Part shown: positions 32,102 through 41,253 of the stretch, one piece after another
Position numbering within the stretch: position 1 is the stretch's first letter
Layout: each line of letters begins with the position of its first letter
Assembly (NCBI RefSeq): GCF_018882295.1
Contig: NZ_JACVOR010000002.1
Span: forward strand, 434,001 to 498,000
Source of the DNA: Polynucleobacter sp. 80A-SIGWE
GTDB lineage: Bacteria; Pseudomonadota; Gammaproteobacteria; Burkholderiales; Burkholderiaceae
Reading direction: 5' to 3'
Length of the DNA stretch: 64,000 nucleotides
Translations under genes and position numbers: made by a program
The notes under the pieces: generated by a model
What the model was told of the DNA's origin: nothing
Seen by the model: only the letters and a program-made list of their open reading frames with translations
Databases searched by the model: none

Positions 32102-33361
32102 TTAACGTGCTCGCTCTTGATCAGCTTCATTCAATTGATGCACCATCTTGTCTAGCACCTGAGGGACGGTGATTGCTTGCATGCAGACATTGTCATGGCA
32201 CGGTGTCTTGCGATGATTGGCCGCGCTGACACACGGAGAGCACGCCAAGTTAGCCGTAATCGAAATCGACTTACCAACAGAGCCATAGAGGGCTGGAGTC
32301 TCTGGTCCGAAAAGGACAACGGTACGTAATGGAGTTACAGCAGAGAAGTGGCCTGGCCCGGAATCATTAGTCACCATCACATCAGATAGCGTGTAAAGAG
32401 GTGGTAGTTCTGCAAAGCTTACTTGACCAGCAAAGTTCAGGGCATTTTTAACGCCTGCAACAGCGCGTACTTTTTCAACATACTCAAATTCAGCTGGGGA
32501 GCCAGTAATCAGAATGAGGTCATTTGGGTAGCGTTGGTTTAAACCCTGAATAAGCTCAGAGAAACGCTGCTGTGCCCAACGTCTTTGCGGCAACAAATCA
32601 CTTGCATTCGGATTTACCAAAATGAGGCGTTGCTGACCTTGCTTAAATTCAATGCCAGCATCTGCGGCGAGCTTTTCAATACGTTCGCGCACTTTGTTTA
32701 GTGCTGTGGGATCAATCACAGCTTGCTCTAAGCGAACTTCTGAATCTGCAATATGAATTTTGCTGAATGGCACTTCAATCTCTTTGGTAAATGCCGCATG
32801 AATGAGAGAAAGAAAATTCTTAGTAATGTGAATATGCGGGTTGTAATGCACTTTACGAGTCAGCATGAAGCCGCGCCACAAGCCTTCACCATGAAAGATG
32901 TGATAACCAACACGACGACGCGCACCACAGAGGCCAGTCAGTAAGGCAGTGAAACGGGAGAATAATTCCAGGTCAATGACGGTATCGATGCGATGCTTGC
33001 GGGCTACCAGTAAAAATTTGAGCGTGTCTTTAATTAGCCCACCCAAGCTTGAAGAGTCAATTGTGAAAATGTTTTCAGGCTTGACCGTATTTAATAGGGT
33101 AAGGCTGGCACGATTGCTTTTAAAGATCAGGAAAAATAATTCAGCGCCACGAGCCTGTGCATTTCGCATGGCTGGGTCAACTAAGATTGCGCTACCCATT
33201 TCTGATAACTCAATAAAGAGTAATTTGCGCGGCGCATCTGGACCGCGGCTAAAGACATTTTTGATGCCATCAATCAACGCAACTATTGGGCTTGCTACTG
33301 CGCAGAGTGGCACACCAACCCAGTGGTCGATGGCACGCATGGTGTTGACGCTAATACTCAT
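32102..33361 (-). CDS. GT9 family glycosyltransferase (heptosyltransferase-like)
   Basis: Predicted GT-B fold ADP-heptose:LPS heptosyltransferase relative, 419 residues. The C-terminal half has the donor-site pattern VTNDSGPGHFSAV and VVLFGPETPALYG. A short cysteine-rich stretch, ACSPCVSAANHRKTPC, lies near the C-terminus and resembles one common in WaaF/WaaQ-like proteins. It is longer than typical WaaF by about 70 residues at the N-terminus. The acceptor is unknown; the role is probably in the LPS core or another surface glycan. Confidence 0.87.
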   Translation of the reverse strand: MSISVNTMRAIDHWVGVPLCAVASPIVALIDGIKNVFSRGPDAPRKLLFIELSEMGSAILVDPAMRNAQARGAELFFLIFKSNRASLTLLNTVKPENIFTIDSSSLGGLIKDTLKFLLVARKHRIDTVIDLELFSRFTALLTGLCGARRRVGYHIFHGEGLWRGFMLTRKVHYNPHIHITKNFLSLIHAAFTKEIEVPFSKIHIADSEVRLEQAVIDPTALNKVRERIEKLAADAGIEFKQGQQRLILVNPNASDLLPQRRWAQQRFSELIQGLNQRYPNDLILITGSPAEFEYVEKVRAVAGVKNALNFAGQVSFAELPPLYTLSDVMVTNDSGPGHFSAVTPLRTVVLFGPETPALYGSVGKSISITANLACSPCVSAANHRKTPCHDNVCMQAITVPQVLDKMVHQLNEADQERAR

Positions 33362-33378
33362 AGTGGACTCTAAAAGAA

Positions 33379-34422
33379 TTATTTCCGTTTTAATAAGAAG
33401 TAAGCACCAGGCAATACCGATAAGACGGTAATGGCACCATAGCTAATGGAAGCTAATACTGTCATGGAAGGACTTACGCCCCACAATGCTAGTACAGAAG
33501 AGAGCGTAGCCTCGCGTAAGCCCCAGCCAGAGATGCTGATTGGTAGCATCAACAAGAGGCTTAATGCAGGCAAGCCAATCATGAGGGCTTCAATCGGTGC
33601 ATCTACTCCATAGGCCTTTAGGCAGAAGAGCAGGGTCAAAATAGTGAGGGAATGAATACCAATTGCAAATGCAGCTTGAGCAATATTCATAGGCCAAGAA
33701 AAAGCCAGCTTAATTCCTGGCAGTGCATGATTCATTTGTAGGTGATCCAATAACTTTTGCAAGAGATTGCAACTAGGCCCCCAAGCCAAAATAGCGGCAA
33801 GCAATAAACCTGCCAAAATCATGATGCCAGTGACGGCATAACCCAGGTCTGTTCCCCAGGCGGCTAAAGTAGCGCCACCCAAAATGAGTCCCAGCCCACC
33901 GAGTAAATTGTTTCCAGCCAAGCCAAGCAGTCGGTCGACTAGAACCATTGAAAAACTCAATCGTAGTTTGGGGGTGGCATGCTCCAAGTCAACAGAATGA
34001 TGAAGTTCTGCATCAAGCTCTTTTGCTTCAGTTAATTTGCCGCTGCTATTTAAATGGGTCGCAGTAATTGCGCGATAGCTATCACCACCGAGCGTACTCG
34101 GTAACCCTTGATTGATCAGTCCGCCAGCAAAGTAGAGTGCAACAAAATTGATGAGGCTTCCCTGAAACCCGACTTTGCGCATTAAGAATCCCCAGCGCAG
34201 GCCACCACAAATAAATGCTGAGAGCATCATCAAGCCAGCAGCTAAAAACCACCAAGGCTGCATCTGAATATCAGAATCTAGGAGTGCGTGCCAATCAATT
34301 CCGCTTGTAGCTTTCCAAAGGAGGGCTACTGATAGCAAAATGCGAATCGTGGGCCAAGCCCGCTTGAGAATTGCTTTCCACCCAGATGTGACTTTTGGGG
34401 TGGCTTGGGGTTGTGAACTCAT
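33379..34422 (-). CDS. Flippase-like membrane protein (LPG synthase TM/UPF0104)
   Basis: Polytopic membrane protein, 347 residues with about eight helices, of the family related to the N-terminal flippase domain of MprF. Recognisable stretches are YFAGGLINQGLPSTLGGDSYRA and GWGLREATLS. Such proteins probably move or modify lipids or lipid-linked sugars across the inner membrane. It overlaps nothing, but lies 17 bases from the GT9 gene and 48 from GT39, suggesting one transcription unit. Substrate unknown. Confidence 0.85.
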   Translation of the reverse strand: MSSQPQATPKVTSGWKAILKRAWPTIRILLSVALLWKATSGIDWHALLDSDIQMQPWWFLAAGLMMLSAFICGGLRWGFLMRKVGFQGSLINFVALYFAGGLINQGLPSTLGGDSYRAITATHLNSSGKLTEAKELDAELHHSVDLEHATPKLRLSFSMVLVDRLLGLAGNNLLGGLGLILGGATLAAWGTDLGYAVTGIMILAGLLLAAILAWGPSCNLLQKLLDHLQMNHALPGIKLAFSWPMNIAQAAFAIGIHSLTILTLLFCLKAYGVDAPIEALMIGLPALSLLLMLPISISGWGLREATLSSVLALWGVSPSMTVLASISYGAITVLSVLPGAYFLLKRK

Positions 34423-34470
34423 AGGCGTAAGGATAATGCCTCGAGAGTCTAAGGTCTTGAATTTGGGGAA

Positions 34471-35970
34471 TTAACGCGCTATCCCAGCATCCTGCCAGTT
34501 ACGGCAAAGGCTATAGTCAAATTTGGACAAAACCTGCCCAAAGCGGATGATTTCTAGGCTGTCCAAGGGTTCACATGCCTCAAAGGCCTGATTGCCTCCA
34601 ATTGGGGGCTTAAACGTCATTCCTGACCAGTTGATTAGCAATACGCTTGCCCCAGCTGGTAATTGCCCAAACCAGAGATCAAATTGGTCCTGCCGTTGAT
34701 CGAGTACAAAGACTGGAAGTGGTTGCGCATACCAAGCGGCACGACTACCCAAAGTCCAGTTTTGTACCGCAATTCCGTTTGCTTTGGTAGCCACTGCCAA
34801 TTTAGATGCTTTCTGACCAGCAAGCTTCCAGCCATATAGATCGGCAATTGGATTGGATTTGATGGCGGCAGTACTAACCCCTCCCGCCAAAACATAGCCA
34901 AAACCTAGCAAGCAAATCAGTAACTGCCCAAAAAACAAAATTCGAATTGCCATGCGTTGCTGCATAGCCCAGGCCTTGGCCAGGCCAATGCCGGCAAATG
35001 GCGCCAGACAAAACCAAGCTGGTGTAGTCCAGTGGGGCAGGCTGCCGCCTCCAGATAGTGCGGCAAAAATGATGAAGGGGATCACAAAGAAGCTGAGTAA
35101 GGCAATGAGAACGAACTTCTGAGAGTGGAGACAATTCTTAAGAAATGTATAGCTACCTAAAAGTAATAGGGGGCCAAAGCACGCAATCTGAATACCCACA
35201 AAAGCGGCAACTCTGCGCCATGCCCAAGTACCACCACTGCCATGAGCAATTTGATATTTGAATGAGATCCAATCATTGACCCAGTTCCAATATAAGACTG
35301 GGCTAATCAAGATTAAGGCGATGACTGCAGCAATCCAGAAACCAGCTTTTGTGATCCAGGCTTTTTTGGGTGAGACTAAGAAAACAAAGAGTAAGGCAAA
35401 CGCAGTAAATGCAGCGGTGTATTTGCTTAGGCCTGCCAAGCCTAGTAGCAAGCCGGTGATAACCCAGTCCGCAATGGAGAAGTGATCTTTTCGGGTCCAA
35501 CGCAAAGCCATCAACATCAAGCCAAGGCTTAAAGGTGCAAGAAGGGTGTCAGGCAAAAGACCAATTGCTAAAACATGGGGTAGCGGCGCTGCAATGATTG
35601 CTAAAACGGCCATGAGCCCACATAGGTTAGCTGAGGGAAGGGTGGTAGTTAAGTACCCCGCATTGCGCCCCTGAATGAGGCGATGAATTTCTAGCGTGAC
35701 TTGGTATACCAAGAAAGCAGAAAGAGCCCATAGCAATTCCGGAATAAGACGAATGATCCCCTCGGATGAGGTCAGGGTAACCAGTGGCCACTGTATCCAA
35801 CCCACTAGTGGTGGGTGATCAAAGTAACTCCAAGCAAGATGTTTGGCATATAAAGCGTAATGGGCCTCATCGACAGAGAACTCAATTGAGAAGCCAAGTG
35901 CAAAATGCACCACTGCAGCAATGCAGATGCTGATAGCGGCCCAGCTAGAGGGTGATTGATGGCGCATCAC
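34471..35970 (-). CDS. GT39/ArnT-like membrane glycosyltransferase
   Basis: Integral membrane glycosyltransferase of about 499 residues with roughly ten to twelve helices. The first periplasmic loop has the DEAHYALYAKHLAWSYFDHPP motif, the acid signature of the PMT/ArnT family. These enzymes use polyprenyl-phosphate sugars to decorate lipid A, protein or glycan on the periplasmic side. It is the first gene of the minus-strand group. It diverges from the DUF3047 lipoprotein, whose ATG is 45 bases away, so the promoters are close or overlap. Confidence 0.88.
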   Translation of the reverse strand: MMRHQSPSSWAAISICIAAVVHFALGFSIEFSVDEAHYALYAKHLAWSYFDHPPLVGWIQWPLVTLTSSEGIIRLIPELLWALSAFLVYQVTLEIHRLIQGRNAGYLTTTLPSANLCGLMAVLAIIAAPLPHVLAIGLLPDTLLAPLSLGLMLMALRWTRKDHFSIADWVITGLLLGLAGLSKYTAAFTAFALLFVFLVSPKKAWITKAGFWIAAVIALILISPVLYWNWVNDWISFKYQIAHGSGGTWAWRRVAAFVGIQIACFGPLLLLGSYTFLKNCLHSQKFVLIALLSFFVIPFIIFAALSGGGSLPHWTTPAWFCLAPFAGIGLAKAWAMQQRMAIRILFFGQLLICLLGFGYVLAGGVSTAAIKSNPIADLYGWKLAGQKASKLAVATKANGIAVQNWTLGSRAAWYAQPLPVFVLDQRQDQFDLWFGQLPAGASVLLINWSGMTFKPPIGGNQAFEACEPLDSLEIIRFGQVLSKFDYSLCRNWQDAGIAR

Positions 35971-36014
35971 CCGATTTTAGACTTAGCACCTCATTCTTTG
36001 GGACAATTCAACTG

Positions 36015-36821
36015 ATGTTTATAAAAAACCGCTTTCGATCCCTGTTGCTATTGACTGCTGTAGCCGCCTTATTGGCAGGCTGTGCTGGCTTTACTGGGAA
36101 CTCAATCGAGAATGAGGCGGGTCAAGCATTCAATGCTGACCAGTTGCCCGCACAAGAGGACTTGCCAAAATTCTCTGCGGAGAAGCCGCGAGATGGCATG
36201 CCAGATGGTTGGCACTTCTATCGAATAGCTCCTTACAAGAAGAACACGATTTACCGTCTTGAGAAATACCAAGGTCGTACTGTACTAGCCGCCAATTCCA
36301 AGACATCAGCATCCGGTCTTGCAGTAAAGCTTCGCCCCCGCTCCGCGCAAAATCTATGGCTTCAGTGGGAATGGAAAGCGGTAGGTGCAATGCCGCAAGC
36401 TGATAATGCAGACAGCCAGAGTGATGATGCACCGCTTCGTATCTTGGTGGCCTTTGATGGCAATAAATCCAAACTTTCTTTAAAAGAAAAGCTCACCTTT
36501 GAGATGGCCAGTTTAATTAGTGGTCAAGAGATGCCATATGCCACGGTGATGTATATCTGGTCAGGAAAAAATTCAGTCAATACAGTTTTAAATAATGCGC
36601 ACACCTCTCGCGTAAAGATGATTGTGGTTGACTCAGGCTGGGATAGCTTGGGTGAGTGGCACAAGCATGAGCGTGATTTAGCTGCGGACTACAAGTTGGC
36701 CTATGGGGAGGCGCCAGGCAATGTTATTGGCATTGCACTATTGACCGATACCGACAACACTAAATCAGAAACCCGCGCACTCTACGGCGACATTGAGTTG
36801 GTGCGCAAGAACCCCAAATAA
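36015..36821 (+). CDS. DUF3047 domain lipoprotein
   Basis: Exported protein of unknown function, 268 residues. I chose the ATG at 36015, which gives a lipoprotein signal with lipobox LLAGC near residue 22. The DUF3047 domain (about residues 60-265) shows YRIAPYKKNTIYRLE, LWLQWEWKA, YATVMYIWSGK and VDSGWDSLGEWHKHERDL. Its stop is one base from the convergent copA stop. Confidence 0.82.
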   Translation: MFIKNRFRSLLLLTAVAALLAGCAGFTGNSIENEAGQAFNADQLPAQEDLPKFSAEKPRDGMPDGWHFYRIAPYKKNTIYRLEKYQGRTVLAANSKTSASGLAVKLRPRSAQNLWLQWEWKAVGAMPQADNADSQSDDAPLRILVAFDGNKSKLSLKEKLTFEMASLISGQEMPYATVMYIWSGKNSVNTVLNNAHTSRVKMIVVDSGWDSLGEWHKHERDLAADYKLAYGEAPGNVIGIALLTDTDNTKSETRALYGDIELVRKNPK

Positions 36822-36822
36822 C

Positions 36823-39111
36823 TTAAGTGTGCTTAGGGTGCCAACGCTTGAGAAGCAGGGCGTTACTCAAGACGCAGAAGCTAGATAGCGCCATGGCACT
36901 GCCAGCCAGCATGGGTGATAAGTAACCCAGGGCTGCCATCGGAATACCAATCGTATTAAATGCAAACGCCCAAAATAAATTTTGACGAATCTTGCTCCAA
37001 GTCTTTTTGGAGATATCAATTGCATCTGCAACTAAAGTGGGATCGCCTCGCATTAAGGTAATACCAGCGGCTTGCATGGCTACATCAGTGCCGGTAGACA
37101 TTGCCATACCAACATCTGCCATTGCTAGAGCAGGAGCATCGTTGACACCATCACCAACCATCGCTACGAAATGTTTTCTACCATCAGGGTCGATCTGCAA
37201 CTTTTTAATAATTTCTGCTTTGTTACCAGGCATGATTTGAGCAAAGACTTCATCAATGCCGATTGTTTTTCCTACTCGGGTGGCTGCAGCTAAATTGTCT
37301 CCAGATAGCATCACTGTCCGAATATGTAATGCATGAAGTGCATCGACTGCTGATTGAGCATTTGGCTTAAGCTCATCCCCAAAGGCAATCACAGCAATTG
37401 GTGATGACGCTTCGCTACCTTGACCACTTACATTCATTAAAACGGAAACAGTTTGGCCTTGCTCAAAACAAGCCTGTGCTTTTTGCAAAACAATATCGTG
37501 CTGAGAGCTTCCCTCGAGAGAAGCTACGCTTTGTAAGCGAAGTGTTTGGGACGCAAAAGGGCCGCTACTTGGAACGCCTTCAATGCCAATGCCGGGCAAT
37601 CCTTTGTTCGATGAGGTGGCAATGGGTGAGACACCTTTTGCTTTTGCAGAATCAAGCAAGGCTTTGGCTAGAGGATGTTCACTTCCCAATTGCAAGCCTG
37701 CGGCAGCGGCAAGTATTTGATCCGCGTCGGCAAATGATTGGTCAAAGGGAAGCAGGGCAAGCATGCGTGGCTTACCAATAGTTAATGTCCCAGTCTTATC
37801 AAAGGCAACGACATCGAGTCGGTGCGCCAATTCCAACACCTGCGGATCTTTAATCAGAATGCCAAAGCGAGCGGCTATGCCAGTGCCCGCCATGATTGCG
37901 GCTGGAGTGGCTAGGCCAAGTGCGCAGGGGCAGGCAATCACTAGAACGGATACAGCGCGCAAGATGGCGATGGATATGGAGTCCAGGTAAAGCCAGTTAC
38001 CAATACCAGTGATGAGCGCAAGAATAATCACGGTAGGAACAAAGATGGCGCTCACTCGATCAACCAACTTTTGTATCGGCGCCTTTTGAGTTTGCGCTTC
38101 TTCTACCAAGTTAATGATTTGTGACAGTACGCTTTCTATGCCAACGGCTTGTGCCATCACTATTAGGACGCCTTCACCATTTAAAGCGCCTCCAATCACT
38201 TTTGAGTCCAATACTTTCTTAACGGGCTCACTCTCGCCAGTAAGAAGAGATTCATCTACATGGCTAGCGCCAAACAGAATGACACCATCAACCGGAATGC
38301 GTTCGCCGGGGAGTACCAAAACCCGATCGCCTGGAAGCACTTGATCCAAAGGTAAGTCGCGATATTGATCCGTGCCGATACCTACATTCGTTTGGAGATC
38401 AACATCAGCACTTAAAACTTTTGCATGTTCTGGCCAGAGCTTTTGTAGGGCGCGAATAGCTTCACTGGTATGTTGCTTGGCGCGTGCCTCCAGCCATTTG
38501 CCCAATAAGACCATGCAAATAATGACGGCTGATCCCTCAAAGTAGAGTTCATGTGCGTGACTTGAAGTGAGCAATATATATAGACTGAGTCCGTAGGCAG
38601 CACTAGTGCCGATTGCCACCAGCAGATCCATATTGCCGGCACCAGCCATCAAGGATTTGAAGCCCGCCCTATAAAAGCGCCATCCCAAGATAAATTGCAC
38701 TGGAGTAGCCAAAGCCAGCTGCCACCAGCCCGATAAAGACCAATGAATGCCAAAAGGCATTAAGAACATCGGTAAGAAGAGGGGGGCGGACAGCAAGAAG
38801 CTGACGATGACGCGACCCAAGCCGTCTGCAGCCCAAAATGACTTGGCATTTTTCTGATCCAAATTGCCTCGAGCCGAACTCTCTTTGGCCTCGTATCCCG
38901 TCTTTTTAACCAGCGAGATGATCTCAGCTAGGCTAGAAGAACCACGTTTCACCCGAACTCTCGCCTGTTCTGTAGCCAAATTGACGGTGGCTGCCTCAAC
39001 CCCCGGAATCTTATCCAAAGCTTTTTCAACCCGACTGACGCATGAGGCGCAGGTCATTCCGCCAATATCGAGGCTAAAAAACTCTGAATTACTGGATTCT
39101 GTGGGGGTCAT
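36823..39111 (-). CDS. copA: Copper-translocating P1B-type ATPase
   Basis: Exports Cu(I) (possibly Ag) from the cytoplasm with ATP. The 762-residue protein has one N-terminal metal domain (GMTCASC, C21 and C24), membrane helices, the TGES actuator loop at 291-294, the CPC metal site at 394-396 and the phosphorylated D438 in DKTGT; GDGVNDAPAL follows. The YN and MxxSS-type residues in the last helices were not checked one by one. It is divergent from a small metallochaperone gene, the usual copA-copZ context. Confidence 0.92.
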   Translation of the reverse strand: MTPTESSNSEFFSLDIGGMTCASCVSRVEKALDKIPGVEAATVNLATEQARVRVKRGSSSLAEIISLVKKTGYEAKESSARGNLDQKNAKSFWAADGLGRVIVSFLLSAPLFLPMFLMPFGIHWSLSGWWQLALATPVQFILGWRFYRAGFKSLMAGAGNMDLLVAIGTSAAYGLSLYILLTSSHAHELYFEGSAVIICMVLLGKWLEARAKQHTSEAIRALQKLWPEHAKVLSADVDLQTNVGIGTDQYRDLPLDQVLPGDRVLVLPGERIPVDGVILFGASHVDESLLTGESEPVKKVLDSKVIGGALNGEGVLIVMAQAVGIESVLSQIINLVEEAQTQKAPIQKLVDRVSAIFVPTVIILALITGIGNWLYLDSISIAILRAVSVLVIACPCALGLATPAAIMAGTGIAARFGILIKDPQVLELAHRLDVVAFDKTGTLTIGKPRMLALLPFDQSFADADQILAAAAGLQLGSEHPLAKALLDSAKAKGVSPIATSSNKGLPGIGIEGVPSSGPFASQTLRLQSVASLEGSSQHDIVLQKAQACFEQGQTVSVLMNVSGQGSEASSPIAVIAFGDELKPNAQSAVDALHALHIRTVMLSGDNLAAATRVGKTIGIDEVFAQIMPGNKAEIIKKLQIDPDGRKHFVAMVGDGVNDAPALAMADVGMAMSTGTDVAMQAAGITLMRGDPTLVADAIDISKKTWSKIRQNLFWAFAFNTIGIPMAALGYLSPMLAGSAMALSSFCVLSNALLLKRWHPKHT

Positions 39112-39184
39112 CTAGAAGATAATCTACCGTAAGGTGAAAAAAGGCCATCAACAACCGTATTTTGACAGTTTTTAAGGGGTGACT

Positions 39185-39379
39185 ATGTTTACGCTAAAGG
39201 TATCGGGAATGACTTGTGGTGGCTGTATTAACGCCGTGACGCGAGCGGTACAAGCCCAAGATCCCCAGGCTCAGGTTCAGGCGGACTTGGCGACCCAGCT
39301 GGTGACGCTTGAAACAACTCTTTCCCCTGAATTAGCCGCCGGGCTTATAACAGAAGCTGGATTTCCCGTATCAAATTAA
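39185..39379 (+). CDS. Small heavy-metal-associated domain protein (CopZ-like)
   Basis: 64-residue ferredoxin-like HMA protein with a single MTCGGC motif near the N-terminus, predicted to hand Cu(I) to the CopA ATPase encoded divergently. The ATG at 39185 has AAGGGG at 39174-39179; a GTG two codons upstream is less likely. The remaining sequence is Ala-, Gln- and Leu-rich in the family's beta-alpha-beta pattern. Mercury or cadmium cannot be excluded. Confidence 0.85.
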   Translation: MFTLKVSGMTCGGCINAVTRAVQAQDPQAQVQADLATQLVTLETTLSPELAAGLITEAGFPVSN

Positions 39380-39445
39380 GGCATTGTTTAGAATGTGCTT
39401 AGCTTATTAAATCTCGCAGCTTTCGTTTCTAAAGGATCGTGAATT

Positions 39446-40093
39446 ATGTTCTTCAGTAAGTTAATGCCTCACGATGGCAATTTCTTTGAATTGTTCAACG
39501 AACATGCTGCGCATATCGTCTCAGCATCTGAATCTTTCCTCAAATTCATTGAGCATTACAACGATGAAGCATTGCGTGCGAAATATACGCAAGAAGTGGA
39601 TAGCGCAGAACATGCTTGCGATGATGTGGTGAAAGAAGTGCACCGTCGCCTTCACAAGACCTTCATTACCCCGATTGATCGCGATCAGATTTTTGACCTA
39701 ATCAACACCATGGATGACGTTGCTGATTTGATTCAGAACGGCACCGAAGCAATGCATCTCTATAACGTTAAGCAGATGACCGATGAGATGCTCCATATGG
39801 CTGAGCTCTGCAACCAATGCTGTATTGGTATGAAAAACGCTGTAGGCATGCTTAAAGACATCTCTGATCCAGAAGTTGCTAAAGCGGCTTTAAAGACCTG
39901 TGATGAGATTGATCACTTGGAGTCTGGCGCAGACCGCTTGCTCTCAACTGCGATTACTAAATTATTCCGCGAAGATATCGAAGTGCGCGAACTGATTAAG
40001 CTGCAGCGTATTTATGAGTTGCTCGAAGAAGTTACCGATAAATGTGAAGACGTTGCCAATTTGGTTGAAGGCATCGTTCTTGAAAATTCTTAA
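39446..40093 (+). CDS. DUF47/PhoU-like protein, Pit accessory
   Basis: Helical PhoU-like protein of 215 residues (DUF47, formerly TIGR00153-type), with the SAEHACDDVVKEVHRRLHKTFITPIDRDQIFDL region (positions about 53-85) typical of the family. It usually accompanies Pit low-affinity phosphate transporters and regulates them; here the pitA gene starts 12 bases downstream. A good AAAGGA sequence lies before the ATG. Confidence 0.93.
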   Translation: MFFSKLMPHDGNFFELFNEHAAHIVSASESFLKFIEHYNDEALRAKYTQEVDSAEHACDDVVKEVHRRLHKTFITPIDRDQIFDLINTMDDVADLIQNGTEAMHLYNVKQMTDEMLHMAELCNQCCIGMKNAVGMLKDISDPEVAKAALKTCDEIDHLESGADRLLSTAITKLFREDIEVRELIKLQRIYELLEEVTDKCEDVANLVEGIVLENS

Positions 40094-40104
40094 GGTTAAA
40101 TAAG

Positions 40105-41115
40105 TTGGCCTCAATAGAAGTCGCATTTTGGGTGGTAGCGCTTTTAGTAGCGCTAGCGTTGGCATTCGATTTCATGAATGGATTTCATGATGCTGCCAAC
40201 TCGATTGCTACCGTTGTATCTACTGGGGTGCTCAAGCCTCAGCAGGCAGTTGTATTCGCTGCCTTCTTTAATTTCCTAGCAATCTTCATTTTCCATCTCA
40301 GCGTTGCCGCTACGGTAGGTAAGGGGATTGTTCATCCTGCCGCAGTGGATTTGCATGTGATCTTTGGGGCCTTGGTGGGAGCCATCATCTGGAATGTGAT
40401 TACTTGGTATTACGGCATTCCTTCAAGCTCTTCCCATGCGCTGATTGGTGGCCTTGTTGGGGCTGCCTTGCCTAAGGCTGGCGTTGATGGTTTGGTGTGG
40501 TCAGGAATTATCAAGACCGTGTCGTTTATCTTCATTTCACCAATGGTGGGATTCTTACTCGGCTCCTTAATGATGTTGTTGGTGGCTTGGGTTTGTCGCA
40601 ACGCCAACCTTTCAAAAACAGATCGTTGGTTTAGACGCTTACAGCTAGTTTCCGCAAGCGCATATAGCTTGGGGCATGGTGGTAACGATGCCCAGAAGAC
40701 CATCGGCATTATCTGGCTCTTGCTGATCATTACTGGTTACGCTGAAGCGGGCGCGAGTATGCCTCCTACTTGGACGATTATTTCTTGTTACATCGCTATT
40801 GCGATGGGTACGATGTTTGGTGGCTGGAGAATTGTTAAGACGATGGGTCAGAAGCTAACTAAGCTGAAACCTGTCGGTGGTTTCTGTGCAGAGACAGGCG
40901 GGGCAATCACCTTATTCATGGCAACGGCTCTTGGGGTTCCAGTATCTACTACCCACACAATCACTGGGGCTATTGTTGGTGTTGGCTCAACTCAACGCGC
41001 TAGCGCAGTTCGTTGGGGGGTTGCTGGCAATATCGTTTGGGCCTGGATCTTTACTATTCCTGCTACTGCCTTGATGTCTATGGCGGTTTACTACCTTAGC
41101 CTCCTCATTTTTTAA
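40105..41115 (+). CDS. pitA: Low-affinity inorganic phosphate transporter
   Basis: PiT-family membrane transporter (336 residues, about ten helices) that moves metal-phosphate with protons. The two PiT signature repeats are visible: DFMNGFHDAANSIATVVSTG near the start and GHGGNDAQKTIGIIWL midway, and GVPVSTTHTITGAIVG near the end. The start is TTG with AAGG-rich spacing after the accessory gene, so the two form an operon closed by a terminator. Confidence 0.93.
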   Translation: MASIEVAFWVVALLVALALAFDFMNGFHDAANSIATVVSTGVLKPQQAVVFAAFFNFLAIFIFHLSVAATVGKGIVHPAAVDLHVIFGALVGAIIWNVITWYYGIPSSSSHALIGGLVGAALPKAGVDGLVWSGIIKTVSFIFISPMVGFLLGSLMMLLVAWVCRNANLSKTDRWFRRLQLVSASAYSLGHGGNDAQKTIGIIWLLLIITGYAEAGASMPPTWTIISCYIAIAMGTMFGGWRIVKTMGQKLTKLKPVGGFCAETGGAITLFMATALGVPVSTTHTITGAIVGVGSTQRASAVRWGVAGNIVWAWIFTIPATALMSMAVYYLSLLIF

Positions 41116-41124
41116 GTCGGTTCA

Positions 41125-41148
41125 ACGGGATTTCCCAATCTCGTTTTA
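41125..41148 (+). terminator. Likely terminator after pitA
   Basis: Stem AACGGGATT (41125-41133) and AATCTCGTT (41138-41146) pair fully with one G-U wobble around a TCCC loop, followed by TTTT and a T-rich stretch (AATTTTTTG) at 41151-41160. It is ten bases after the pitA stop. The T-run is interrupted, so strength is uncertain. Confidence 0.65.
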
Positions 41149-41203
41149 AGCAATTTTTTGCATGTGCGGTTAATCTACCTACTATTCCATTATTTGTAAT
41201 ACC

Positions 41204-41238
41204 TCCCAATAGACTTTATTGGGATCCCCTTGTGGGAT
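41204..41238 (+). promoter_or_regulatory. Two alternative hairpins in the leader before mrp
   Basis: TCCCAATA (41204-41211) pairs with TATTGGGA (41217-41224) around GACTT. The next block, ATCCC (41223-41227) and GGGAT (41233-41237), forms a second hairpin that overlaps the first, and is followed by a mixed T-rich TGTTCTTCTT just before the AGGAG ribosome-binding site. The two stems cannot form together, so a weak attenuator-like or start-masking element is possible. Confidence 0.35.
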
Positions 41239-41253
41239 TGTTCTTCTTAGGAG

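Noticed and set aside
39112..39184. CueR-type operator between copA and the metallochaperone
   Set aside because: No ACCTTCC/GGAAGGT dyad is present in the gap.
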